From Solirubrobacteraceae bacterium (GTDB lineage: Bacteria > Actinomycetota > Thermoleophilia > Solirubrobacterales > Solirubrobacteraceae), in assembly GCA_030151725.1 (NCBI GenBank), contig JASLDD010000063.1, positions 1 to 5,318 of the forward strand: a DNA stretch of 5,318 bases, given 5' to 3'. Of the stretch, positions 1 through 5,318 are shown in pieces; the first letter of the stretch is position 1, and each line of letters opens with the position of its first letter. Under the pieces are notes generated by a model. That model worked only from the letters and a program-made list of their open reading frames with translations. It was not told the DNA's origin and did not search any database. A program made the position numbers and the translations under genes.

Positions 1-18
1 ATGCGCGAGGGCCAGTAG
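1..18 (+). CDS. Possible C-terminal end of an upstream gene (partial)
   Basis: Frame 1 reads five sense codons and then a TAG stop at 16-18, leaving a 12-base gap before the metG start. Such a short gap fits the end of a preceding operon gene. In many bacteria the 16S rRNA methyltransferase gene rsmI lies upstream of metG, but five codons cannot identify the product. The other two forward frames stay open across this stretch, so even the frame is uncertain. Confidence 0.3.
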   Translation: MREGQ

Positions 19-30
19 CCTGGGACGAGC

Positions 31-1530
31 ATGTCCTTCTACGTGACCACTCCCATCTACTACGTCAACGCGGCCCCCCATCTCGGGCACGCCTACACGA
101 CGATTGCGGGCGATGTGATGGCTCGCCACCATCGCCAGCGCGGAGATAGGGTGTTCTTCCTCACAGGCACCGACGAGCATGGCGAGCCGGTGGCGGACGC
201 GGCGCATGCGCTGGGGATCGAGCCCCAGGAGCTGGCCGACCGCAACGCTGAGCGCTTCAAGGCGCTGGCGCCGCAGCTGAACGCCAGCAACGACTTCTTC
301 ATCCGTACCACCGACCCGCAGCACGAAGCGGTGGTGCAGGAGGTGCTCACGCGGGTGCGCGACAACGGCTTTGTGTACGAGGGCACCTACGAAGGCTGGT
401 ACTGCCCTCGCTGCGCTGACTTCAAGGCCGACAACGAAGTTGACGAGGGCAATCGCTGTCCGATTCACCACATCGAGCTCACACGCGAGCAGGAGGAGAA
501 CTACTTCTTCAAGCTGTCTGCCTTCCAGGAGCGCCTCGAGGCGCTGTACGGGGAGCGCGAGGATTTCGTCTCGCCCCGCACGCGCTACAACGAGGCGCTT
601 TCGTTCATCCGCTCGGGGCTGCGCGATGTGCCCCTCACACGCCACAAGCTGACGTGGGGAGTCAAGGTGCCGTGGGATCAGGAGCACGTGTTCTACGTGT
701 GGTTTGACGCGCTGCTCAACTACTACTCGGCGCTCTCCTATGCACGCCAGGGCGAGGACCTCACGGCCGGCTTGTGGCCTGCGAGCTATCACCTGATTGG
801 CAAGGACATCTTGCGCTTTCACACCGTGTACTGGCCGGCCTTGTTGATGGCCGCCGAGATCGAGCTGCCGCAGCACGTGTTCGTCCATGGCTTCCTGTTG
901 ATGGACGGCGAGAAGATGAGCAAGTCGCTGGGCAACGTGCTCGATCCTTTTGCCGTGATCGATCGCTTCGGCGCGGATGCGCTTCGCTTCTATCTGTTCC
1001 GCGATGTGCAGTTCGGCCAAGACGGCTCTGTGTCGACGGCGTCGTTCGAGCTGCGCTATGAGAGCGAGCTGGCGAACGAGCTCGGCAACCTCGCCAGTCG
1101 CACCATGGGAATGCTCGTGCGCTACCGCGACGGGGCCGTGTCGCAGGGCGAGCTCGACCCGGTGCTGGTGGAGGACTTCGCCGGCCTGCCCGAGCGTGTC
1201 GCCGCGCATGTGGACCGGGCTGAGTTGACGCTGGCGCTGGATGAGATCTGGCAGCTGGTGCGACGCTTGAACCGCTACGTGGAGGAGCAGGCGCCGTGGG
1301 TGCTCGCCAAAGATGAGCAGCTGGCCGAGAAGCTCAGCTGCGTGCTTCGGAGCCTTGCTGAGGGACTGCGCGTGGTGACGGTGCTGCTGTGGCCCTACCT
1401 GCCCACCAGTGCGGAACGTCTGCTGGCGGCGCTCGGGGCTCCAGAGCTCTCGCTTGCCGGCGCTGAGCTCGGGGCTGGAACGATCGAGCGCGTTCAGGCA
1501 CTCGAGTCGCTCTTTCCCAAGGATCGCTAG
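31..1530 (+). CDS. metG: Methionyl-tRNA synthetase (MetRS)
   Basis: Cytoplasmic class I aminoacyl-tRNA synthetase that charges tRNA-Met (initiator and elongator) with methionine using ATP. The 499-residue protein begins at the conserved MSFYVTTPIYYVN start. The HIGH motif appears as HLGH at residues 17-20, TGTDEHG at 45-51, the active-site YVWFDA at 222-227 and KMSKS at 295-299. A single zinc knuckle is formed by C125, C128, C143 and H146, resembling the Thermus-type CxxC/CxxH arrangement. The alpha-helical anticodon-binding domain follows; N353 in ELGNLASR and P422-W423 in EEQAPWVLAK match the E. coli CAU-reading residues N391 and P460-W461. The protein ends soon after this domain, so the C-terminal Trbp111-like tRNA-binding domain of longer MetRS enzymes is missing, as in mycobacteria. 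The ATG has only a weak purine stretch (GGGACGAG) upstream. Twelve bases separate its stop from tatD, in the same frame. Identity is secure. Confidence 0.98.
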   Translation: MSFYVTTPIYYVNAAPHLGHAYTTIAGDVMARHHRQRGDRVFFLTGTDEHGEPVADAAHALGIEPQELADRNAERFKALAPQLNASNDFFIRTTDPQHEAVVQEVLTRVRDNGFVYEGTYEGWYCPRCADFKADNEVDEGNRCPIHHIELTREQEENYFFKLSAFQERLEALYGEREDFVSPRTRYNEALSFIRSGLRDVPLTRHKLTWGVKVPWDQEHVFYVWFDALLNYYSALSYARQGEDLTAGLWPASYHLIGKDILRFHTVYWPALLMAAEIELPQHVFVHGFLLMDGEKMSKSLGNVLDPFAVIDRFGADALRFYLFRDVQFGQDGSVSTASFELRYESELANELGNLASRTMGMLVRYRDGAVSQGELDPVLVEDFAGLPERVAAHVDRAELTLALDEIWQLVRRLNRYVEEQAPWVLAKDEQLAEKLSCVLRSLAEGLRVVTVLLWPYLPTSAERLLAALGAPELSLAGAELGAGTIERVQALESLFPKDR

Positions 1531-1542
1531 TCCCACCGCGCG

Positions 1543-2298
1543 GTGATCGACTCACACACACATCTGCACCTGTGCGAGCCGCCCAACGCGGAGCTCATTG
1601 CGGCTGCAGACGCGGTCGGCGTAACGCGGATGCTGACCGTGGGGACCGACGGCGCCTCCTGCCGGGCCGCGCTGGCTGCAGCCGAGGACTTCCCCCAGGT
1701 CTATGCCGCGATCGGCCGCCACCCCACCGCGGCCAGAGGCTTCGACGATGCGGACCTAGCTGAGCTACAGGCGCTGGCTGCGCACGAGCGCTGCGTGGCG
1801 ATCGGCGAGACGGGCCTTGACTTCTATCGAGAGACAGCACCGCCTGCTGCAGACCAGCAGCGCGCGTTTGCCGCCCAGATCGAGCTTGCTCGCGAGACAG
1901 GCAAGCCGCTGGTGATTCACTCGCGCGCCGCCGACACGCAGACGCTGGCGCAGCTGGGCGCCGAAGCCGAGGGGGTGAGCGTGGTGATGCACTGCTTCTC
2001 CATGCCCTCCCACCTCGACGAGTGCCTGGAGCGCGGATATGCGATCTCGTTTGCCGGGAACGTGACCTACAAGAACGCCGCAGAGCTGGCCGACGCGGCC
2101 CGCTTGGTGCCCGAGGAGCGCCTGCTGGTGGAGACAGACGCTCCCTACCTCACCCCCCAGGCGGTCAGGAAGGAGCGCAACCAGCCGGCCTTTGTGGCGC
2201 ACACGCTGGCCTTCCTGGCGGAGCTCCGCGGGGTCAGCGCGGCAGAGCTCGGCGAGGCTGTCACGCGCAACGGGGCGCGCGTGTTCGGCTGGGCATGA
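1543..2298 (+). CDS. tatD: TatD-family metal-dependent hydrolase (putative DNase)
   Basis: A 251-residue TIM-barrel amidohydrolase-superfamily protein of normal family length. Expected metal ligands are all visible: H5 and H7 in DSHTHL, E89 in AIGETGLDFYRE, H126 in LVIHSRA, H150 in VVMHCFS and D199 in ETDAPYLTP. Characterised TatD proteins are Mg-dependent 3'-5' exonucleases acting on DNA/RNA and linked to repair, but the exact substrate cannot be read from sequence. The family stretch usually close to RGKRNEPA reads RKERNQPA here (residues 209-216), a mild variant. The GTG start is the first possible one, because the metG stop TAG lies in the same frame 12 bases upstream, and any later start would lose the HTH motif. 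No Shine-Dalgarno sequence precedes it, so expression probably depends on coupling to metG. It overlaps rsmA by ATGA. The family is certain, the physiological role less so. Confidence 0.95.
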   Translation: MIDSHTHLHLCEPPNAELIAAADAVGVTRMLTVGTDGASCRAALAAAEDFPQVYAAIGRHPTAARGFDDADLAELQALAAHERCVAIGETGLDFYRETAPPAADQQRAFAAQIELARETGKPLVIHSRAADTQTLAQLGAEAEGVSVVMHCFSMPSHLDECLERGYAISFAGNVTYKNAAELADAARLVPEERLLVETDAPYLTPQAVRKERNQPAFVAHTLAFLAELRGVSAAELGEAVTRNGARVFGWA

Positions 2299-3149
2299 GC
2301 GCTTTGAACGACGCTCCCGTCCAGCCCAGCCTGCGACGGATACAGCGCTTTGGCGTACGCCCTGACCGCGACCTCGGGCAAAACTTCCTGATCGACTCCA
2401 ACATCCTCGGCGTGATCGAGCGCTCGGCGGGGCTGTCGAGCGAGGACGTGGTACTGGAGATCGGCGGCGGGCTGGGAGTTCTGTCTGAGTACCTGGCCGA
2501 GCGTGCCGCTCATGTGCATGTGGTTGAGATAGATGAGCGTCTGCGCGAGGCGCTGCATGACGCCACAGATGGCCATGCCAACGTCGAGGTTCACTGGGGC
2601 GACGCGATGAAGATCGATCTCGGGGCGCTCGATCCAGCGCCCAACAAGATCATCGCCAACCTGCCCTACGGGATCGCCGCCGGTGCGCTGTTGCGCACGG
2701 TGACGCAGATGCCCAAAGTCGCCACTTGGGTGGCAATGGTGCAGCGTGAGGTGGGCGAGCGTCTTGCAGCCTCGCCTGGCGTGGGGGCCTATGGAACTCC
2801 TTCGGTTCTGGCCCAACTGGAGTGCGATGTGGAGGTGTTGCGTGCGATCCCCCGCACGGTCTTCTTCCCGGTCCCGAACGTGGACTCGGTGTTGGTGGGA
2901 ATGCGCCGTCATCCTGCATCGGGCGATGCCCGGCAAACCTCGCCGGCGTTGCGTGCTCTGGTCAGCGGTGGCTTTGCGCATCGACGAAAGACGCTGTCTG
3001 GCTCGCTGGGTCTCTCTGGTGGGGCGCCTGGACGCTCGCGCCAGCAGATTCGCGAGGCCCTCGAGCGCCTTGGCCAACCTGTGGACGTTCGCGCTGAGCG
3101 CCTCTCGCCGGAGGATTTCAGGGCGCTTGCAACGTTGCTCGAGCTATGA
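2295..3149 (+). CDS. rsmA: 16S rRNA (adenine(1518)-N6/adenine(1519)-N6)-dimethyltransferase
   Basis: RsmA (KsgA) dimethylates the two adjacent adenines in the helix 45 loop of 16S rRNA, using S-adenosylmethionine, late in small-subunit assembly. The 284-residue protein is of normal length. Family signatures run in order: LGQNFLID at 27-34, SAM-binding motif I EIGGGLG at 55-61, acidic VVEID at 76-80, catalytic motif IV NLPY at 122-125, the FFPVPNVDSVLV segment at 190-201 and the basic FAHRRKTL at 227-234 in the C-terminal helical domain. The frame stays open upstream to 2022, but those codons lie inside tatD and encode arginine- and glycine-rich sequence unlike the family. The ATG at 2295 sits in an ATGA overlap with the tatD stop and puts the LGQNF motif at the usual distance, so I chose it. 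The ribosome-binding site is weak, consistent with translational coupling. It ends in a second ATGA overlap with ispE. Confidence 0.97.
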   Translation: MSALNDAPVQPSLRRIQRFGVRPDRDLGQNFLIDSNILGVIERSAGLSSEDVVLEIGGGLGVLSEYLAERAAHVHVVEIDERLREALHDATDGHANVEVHWGDAMKIDLGALDPAPNKIIANLPYGIAAGALLRTVTQMPKVATWVAMVQREVGERLAASPGVGAYGTPSVLAQLECDVEVLRAIPRTVFFPVPNVDSVLVGMRRHPASGDARQTSPALRALVSGGFAHRRKTLSGSLGLSGGAPGRSRQQIREALERLGQPVDVRAERLSPEDFRALATLLEL

Positions 3150-4081
3150 GCATCTATCGCGTTCTGGCGCCCGCCAAGATCAACCTTGGGCTGTTCCTGG
3201 GTCCCACACGGGCAGGCGATGGCCGACATGAGTTGGTGTCGGTGATGCAGTCGATCTCGCTCGCCGATGAGCTCACGCTCGAGCTTGCGCCGCAGTCAGC
3301 CGACCAGGACGAAGTGCTCTGTCCCGGGGTCCCGGGCCCAGCCCAGGAGAATCTGGCGGCGGCTGCCCTGAAGGCATTTCGAGCGGCCACCGGGTGGGAC
3401 TCTCCGCCGCTGCGCTTGAGCATCGTCAAGCGGATACCTGTGGCTGCGGGCCTGGGCGGCGGTTCGGCCGATGCGGCAGCTGCCCTGCGTCTTTTCAGAC
3501 ACGTGTCGGGCCTCGGCGACGATCGCCTGCTGTTGGAGTTGGGTGGTGAGCTGGGGGCGGACGTCCCCGCACAGATTGCGCCTGGTCGCTGGCTTGCCAC
3601 AGGCGCCGGCGAGCAGTTGCAGGCGCTGGAGAGTCCAAGCGCTCAATTCGGGGTGCTCGTGCTGCCCTCCACCGCCGTCCTGTCCACGGCGGCTGTCTAC
3701 GCGGAGGCCGATCGCCTCCAGCTGGCGCGTCCAAAGGTCGAGCTGGAGCGCCTGCACGGCGAGCTGGAAGCTTCGCTCAGACACGGCGAGCCACTGCCTG
3801 CGGCGAGCGAGCTGCTGCACAACGATCTCCAGCGTGCCGCTGTGTCGCTGTGCCCCACGATCGTCGATGCGCTCGAGCAGGTCCGCCGCTCGGGCGCTCA
3901 CCAGCGGTTCGTCAGCGGCTCAGGTCCCACGGTGGTGGGGCTGTTTGCAAACACGAGGCTGGCGCAAGCAGCGGCAGACAGCCTGCACGATCGGCTGCCG
4001 CTGCTCGCCTGGGCGGAGCCTGTTGATGCGGCGTTTGCTCAGCCTGTCAGGGCGTCCGCGTCGAGCGCCGCGGACGGATAG
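3146..4081 (+). CDS. ispE: 4-diphosphocytidyl-2-C-methyl-D-erythritol kinase
   Basis: GHMP-superfamily kinase of the non-mevalonate (MEP) pathway. It phosphorylates the 2-hydroxyl of CDP-methylerythritol with ATP on the way to isopentenyl diphosphate. The 311-residue protein shows PAKINLGL at 9-16 with catalytic Lys K11, the glycine-rich ATP loop PVAAGLGGGSADAA at 98-111, catalytic Asp D139 in GADVP, and the C-terminal GHMP motif FVSGSGPTVVGLF at 255-267. One oddity is GDGRHEL at 24-30. The Tyr that stacks on the substrate cytosine in E. coli (Y25) is replaced by Arg (R27), while the following His (H28) is kept. Y185 appears to match the second stacking aromatic (E. coli F185). The start is an ATGA overlap with rsmA with almost no Shine-Dalgarno sequence, so coupled translation is likely. 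The last dozen residues are a low-complexity Ala/Ser tail whose codons contain an inverted repeat (4053-4076). Confidence 0.96.
   Translation: MSIYRVLAPAKINLGLFLGPTRAGDGRHELVSVMQSISLADELTLELAPQSADQDEVLCPGVPGPAQENLAAAALKAFRAATGWDSPPLRLSIVKRIPVAAGLGGGSADAAAALRLFRHVSGLGDDRLLLELGGELGADVPAQIAPGRWLATGAGEQLQALESPSAQFGVLVLPSTAVLSTAAVYAEADRLQLARPKVELERLHGELEASLRHGEPLPAASELLHNDLQRAAVSLCPTIVDALEQVRRSGAHQRFVSGSGPTVVGLFANTRLAQAAADSLHDRLPLLAWAEPVDAAFAQPVRASASSAADG
4053..4076 (+). terminator. Perfect 8-bp GC-rich hairpin at the 3' end of ispE; possible U-less terminator or attenuator
   Basis: CGTCCGCG at 4053-4060 is exactly complementary to CGCGGACG at 4069-4076, with an 8-base loop. The hairpin ends 5 bases upstream of the last base of the ispE stop codon. 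No T-run follows, so it is not a classical intrinsic terminator. It could be a U-less terminator or a transcript 3'-end stabiliser between ispE and the downstream genes. It could also be chance in G+C-rich coding DNA. The structure is visible; the function is inferred. Confidence 0.35.
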
Positions 4082-4162
4082 CCGGCCTGCATTGGTGGGT
4101 ATGGCGATGGCTGCGGGCCAACGGGCGACCCCCACGTGCGTAACAATCCCCAGCAGGCAACT
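4082..4162. other. 81-base spacer between ispE and the small membrane protein gene
   Basis: This is the only sizeable gap in the window. I see no convincing -35/-10 pair: TTGGTG at 4092-4097 has no suitable -10 at 16-18 bases, and TAACAAT at 4141-4147 has no partner. CGGGC occurs twice close together (in CTGCGGGCCAACGGGCG). The spacer holds a short open frame from ATG 4101 or 4107 that ends on the next gene's start codon. AGCAGG at 4152-4157 is a weak ribosome-binding site 5 bases before ATG 4163. Confidence 0.4.
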
Positions 4163-4375
4163 ATGAGCAGATCCACGATCAACGAGCTGGTGGCCGGCGG
4201 CGCTGGAATATTTGGACTCCTGCTCTACGGCGTCCTCATCCTGAGGCCGGCCTGGATCTCATACTCGCGCCTGTGGGAGCGCGTGGCTGCCACCGTGCTC
4301 TCGCTGTATGTGCTCGCGGTGCTCGTGGGTACCGGGGTGGCTGGAGCCCTGGCGGCCGTCTACTTCTGGGGCTGA
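4163..4375 (+). CDS. Small two-helix membrane protein of unknown function
   Basis: I do not recognise this 70-residue protein. It has a short polar N-terminus (MSRSTINELV), a first hydrophobic helix at about 11-28 (rich in Gly and Leu), a connecting loop at about 29-42 with R28, R36 and R40, and a second hydrophobic helix at about 43-68 ending in YFWG. By the positive-inside rule the basic loop should face the cytoplasm, making a hairpin with both ends outside. There is no cysteine, no lipobox and no typical signal-peptide cleavage site. An in-frame GTG at 4136 would add nine polar residues (MRNNPQQAT). I prefer ATG 4163 because a weak AGCAGG site precedes it and the longer N-terminus adds nothing recognisable. 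Third-position G/C preference matches the neighbouring genes, and no competing frame looks better. The stop lies 4 bases before the regulator gene, so the two are very probably co-transcribed. It could be a membrane partner of a neighbour's product, but nothing in the sequence shows this. Confidence 0.75.
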   Translation: MSRSTINELVAGGAGIFGLLLYGVLILRPAWISYSRLWERVAATVLSLYVLAVLVGTGVAGALAAVYFWG

Positions 4376-4379
4376 GCGC

Positions 4380-5318
4380 ATGTCAGACCTTGCAGCGCTA
4401 GACGCGATCACCGACGCGGTTGAGTCCGGTGCTGGACTGCCGGAGGTCGTCAGGGCGGCCGCGCGGGCGCTCGAGGCGAGCTTGGCGGTAACAGATGCTT
4501 GGGGCGCGACGCTTGCCGTCGCGGCTCGATCGCCCGCTGAGGAGCGGGCACTGCTATCGCAGGGCGATGGTGTGAGCAGCTCGCCGCTGCGCGTGGCGGA
4601 CACGGTTGTGGGCACGCTGCACATGCGCGCAAAGACAGAGCCGAGTGACTCGATGCGCAGGCTGCTGCTGACGATGATCGCCTCGGAGGTCGAGCGGGTG
4701 AGGGCGCCCGAGCGGGTCTCGGAAACGGCCTCTGGAGACTTCCTGCGGGCGGTTCTGCGGCGCGAGCTGACGGGCAGAGAAGAGCTGCTGGCACGGGCCA
4801 AGGAGCTCTCTTTGGACATCGAGGAGGGCGCTTGCATGATCGTGGCGCGAGCCCATCCGCAGGCGCCGACAGACGAGGGGTGGCGCGGTCGCGTACGTGC
4901 AGTGGCCGAGCGGGGCGCTCGCGCGGTGGCCAGTCGCTCGATCGCCGCGCTCTCTGACCGCGATGGCGTCGTGGGGGCAGAGGTGCTGGTGTTGGTGCCC
5001 GGCGGCGATGACGCGGCGGCGGCGCGGGCTGCAGAGGCGGTGCTGCACGAGATGCAGTCGGGTCTCGGCGGCTACACGTTTGCGTTGGGGCGTAGCCGGA
5101 TCACTGAGGATCCTGCTGAGCTGCCCCGGGCGGCCAGCGAGGCGCTGCTTGCGGCCAACGTGGCTCAGGGCTCACGCGAGGCGTCCGCGCTGGCTTTTGA
5201 GCAGACGGGCGCCTACAGGCTGCTGCTGTCGGCCATGAGCGAGAACCCCAGTGAGCTGCAGCGCTTTTACGCCGAGACGGTGGAGCCGCTGGTCGCCTAT
5301 GACGAGCAGTACGAGACC
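4380..5318 (+). CDS. PucR/CdaR-like transcriptional regulator (3' end cut off by the window)
   Basis: The frame is open from ATG 4380 to the window edge, giving 313 codons with no stop. Residues about 20-108 look like a small degenerate GAF-like sensor domain (VTDAWGATLAV, then SPLRVADTVVGTLHM). A helical linker with FLRAVLRREL follows at 121-130. Residues about 140-262 resemble the GGDEF-like domain of CdaR/PucR regulators, ending in the typical ALGRSR...DPAELPRAASEALLAANVA pattern (235-262). The segment SELQRFYAETVEPLVAYDEQYET (291-313) is the usual lead-in to the PucR C-terminal helix-turn-helix, which must lie just beyond the window. Family members bind DNA through that domain and often respond to small metabolites, but neither ligand nor targets can be inferred. 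It starts 4 bases after the small membrane protein stop, with only a weak GGGG purine run 8 bases upstream, so it is probably in the same operon. The family call is good; PucR regulators are too diverse for a gene name. Confidence 0.88.
   Translation, partial: MSDLAALDAITDAVESGAGLPEVVRAAARALEASLAVTDAWGATLAVAARSPAEERALLSQGDGVSSSPLRVADTVVGTLHMRAKTEPSDSMRRLLLTMIASEVERVRAPERVSETASGDFLRAVLRRELTGREELLARAKELSLDIEEGACMIVARAHPQAPTDEGWRGRVRAVAERGARAVASRSIAALSDRDGVVGAEVLVLVPGGDDAAAARAAEAVLHEMQSGLGGYTFALGRSRITEDPAELPRAASEALLAANVAQGSREASALAFEQTGAYRLLLSAMSENPSELQRFYAETVEPLVAYDEQYET

Noticed and set aside
1551..1562. Short CA-dinucleotide run at the tatD start
   Set aside because: It encodes the conserved Ser-His-Thr-His metal-binding motif, so protein constraint explains it.
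2022..2294. Upstream extension of the rsmA reading frame to 2022
   Set aside because: It lies within tatD in another frame, encodes Arg/Gly-rich sequence with no family resemblance, and the ATGA start at 2295 gives the normal RsmA length.
2145..3077. 310-residue open frame on the minus strand across tatD and rsmA
   Set aside because: It is antisense to two confidently identified genes, has no recognisable motif, and is open because of the G+C-rich codon bias of the + strand genes.
4092..4147. Promoter for the small protein/regulator pair in the spacer (TTGGTG and TAACAAT elements)
   Set aside because: The two elements are too far apart to form one promoter, and neither has a partner at 16-18 bases.
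4259..4837. 192-residue Ser/Ala/Arg-rich open frame on the minus strand
   Set aside because: Low-complexity composition typical of the reverse complement of G+C-rich coding DNA; the + strand regulator and small membrane protein explain the region.
5001..5009. Gly-Gly-Asp in the regulator (residues 208-210) as a diguanylate cyclase GGDEF site
   Set aside because: The following residues are Asp-Ala-Ala rather than Glu-Phe, and the surrounding region fits the non-catalytic GGDEF-like fold of PucR/CdaR regulators, so cyclic-di-GMP synthesis is not supported.
4897..5238. 113-residue + strand open frame inside the regulator
   Set aside because: Rich in Arg, Trp and Cys with no motif, whereas the frame from 4380 is open throughout and matches the PucR/CdaR-like pattern.

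Overview
The window is G+C-rich (about two thirds by eye) and tightly packed, with every convincing gene on the + strand. It holds a housekeeping cluster in the order metG - tatD - rsmA - ispE - small membrane protein - PucR-type regulator. The order is close to the metG-tatD-(rpfB)-ksgA-ispE cluster of Actinobacteria and the metS-yabD-...-ksgA-...-ispE-purR region of Firmicutes. The base composition and the wording of the RsmA, IspE and PucR-type proteins suggest a deep actinobacterial lineage, with Thermoleophilia/Solirubrobacterales as my best guess. That placement is inference from memory of protein style, not a search.

Layout: bases 1-18 may be the last codons of an upstream gene. Then come methionyl-tRNA synthetase (31-1530), a TatD-family metal-dependent hydrolase (1543-2298), 16S rRNA dimethyladenosine transferase RsmA/KsgA (2295-3149) and 4-diphosphocytidyl-2-C-methyl-D-erythritol kinase IspE (3146-4081). 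An 81-base spacer follows, with a strong inverted repeat just before it. Next are a 70-residue two-helix membrane protein of unknown function (4163-4375) and the first 313 codons of a PucR/CdaR-like transcriptional regulator (4380 to the window edge). The last gene is open at the right edge and loses its C-terminal DNA-binding domain there.

The tatD/rsmA and rsmA/ispE junctions are ATGA overlaps, the metG/tatD gap is 12 bases and the small-protein/regulator gap is 4 bases. Shine-Dalgarno sequences are weak or absent at most starts. Together this suggests one translationally coupled operon from metG to ispE, with a possible partial break after ispE. The genes share themes rather than a single pathway: tRNA charging, rRNA modification, a metal-dependent hydrolase, and the MEP isoprenoid pathway.

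I see no mobile element, CRISPR array, tRNA or rRNA, and no clearly novel system. The points most worth a second look are the ispE-distal hairpin and spacer, the uncharacterised small membrane protein, an unusual Arg at the substrate-stacking position of IspE, and the regulator coupled to this cluster.
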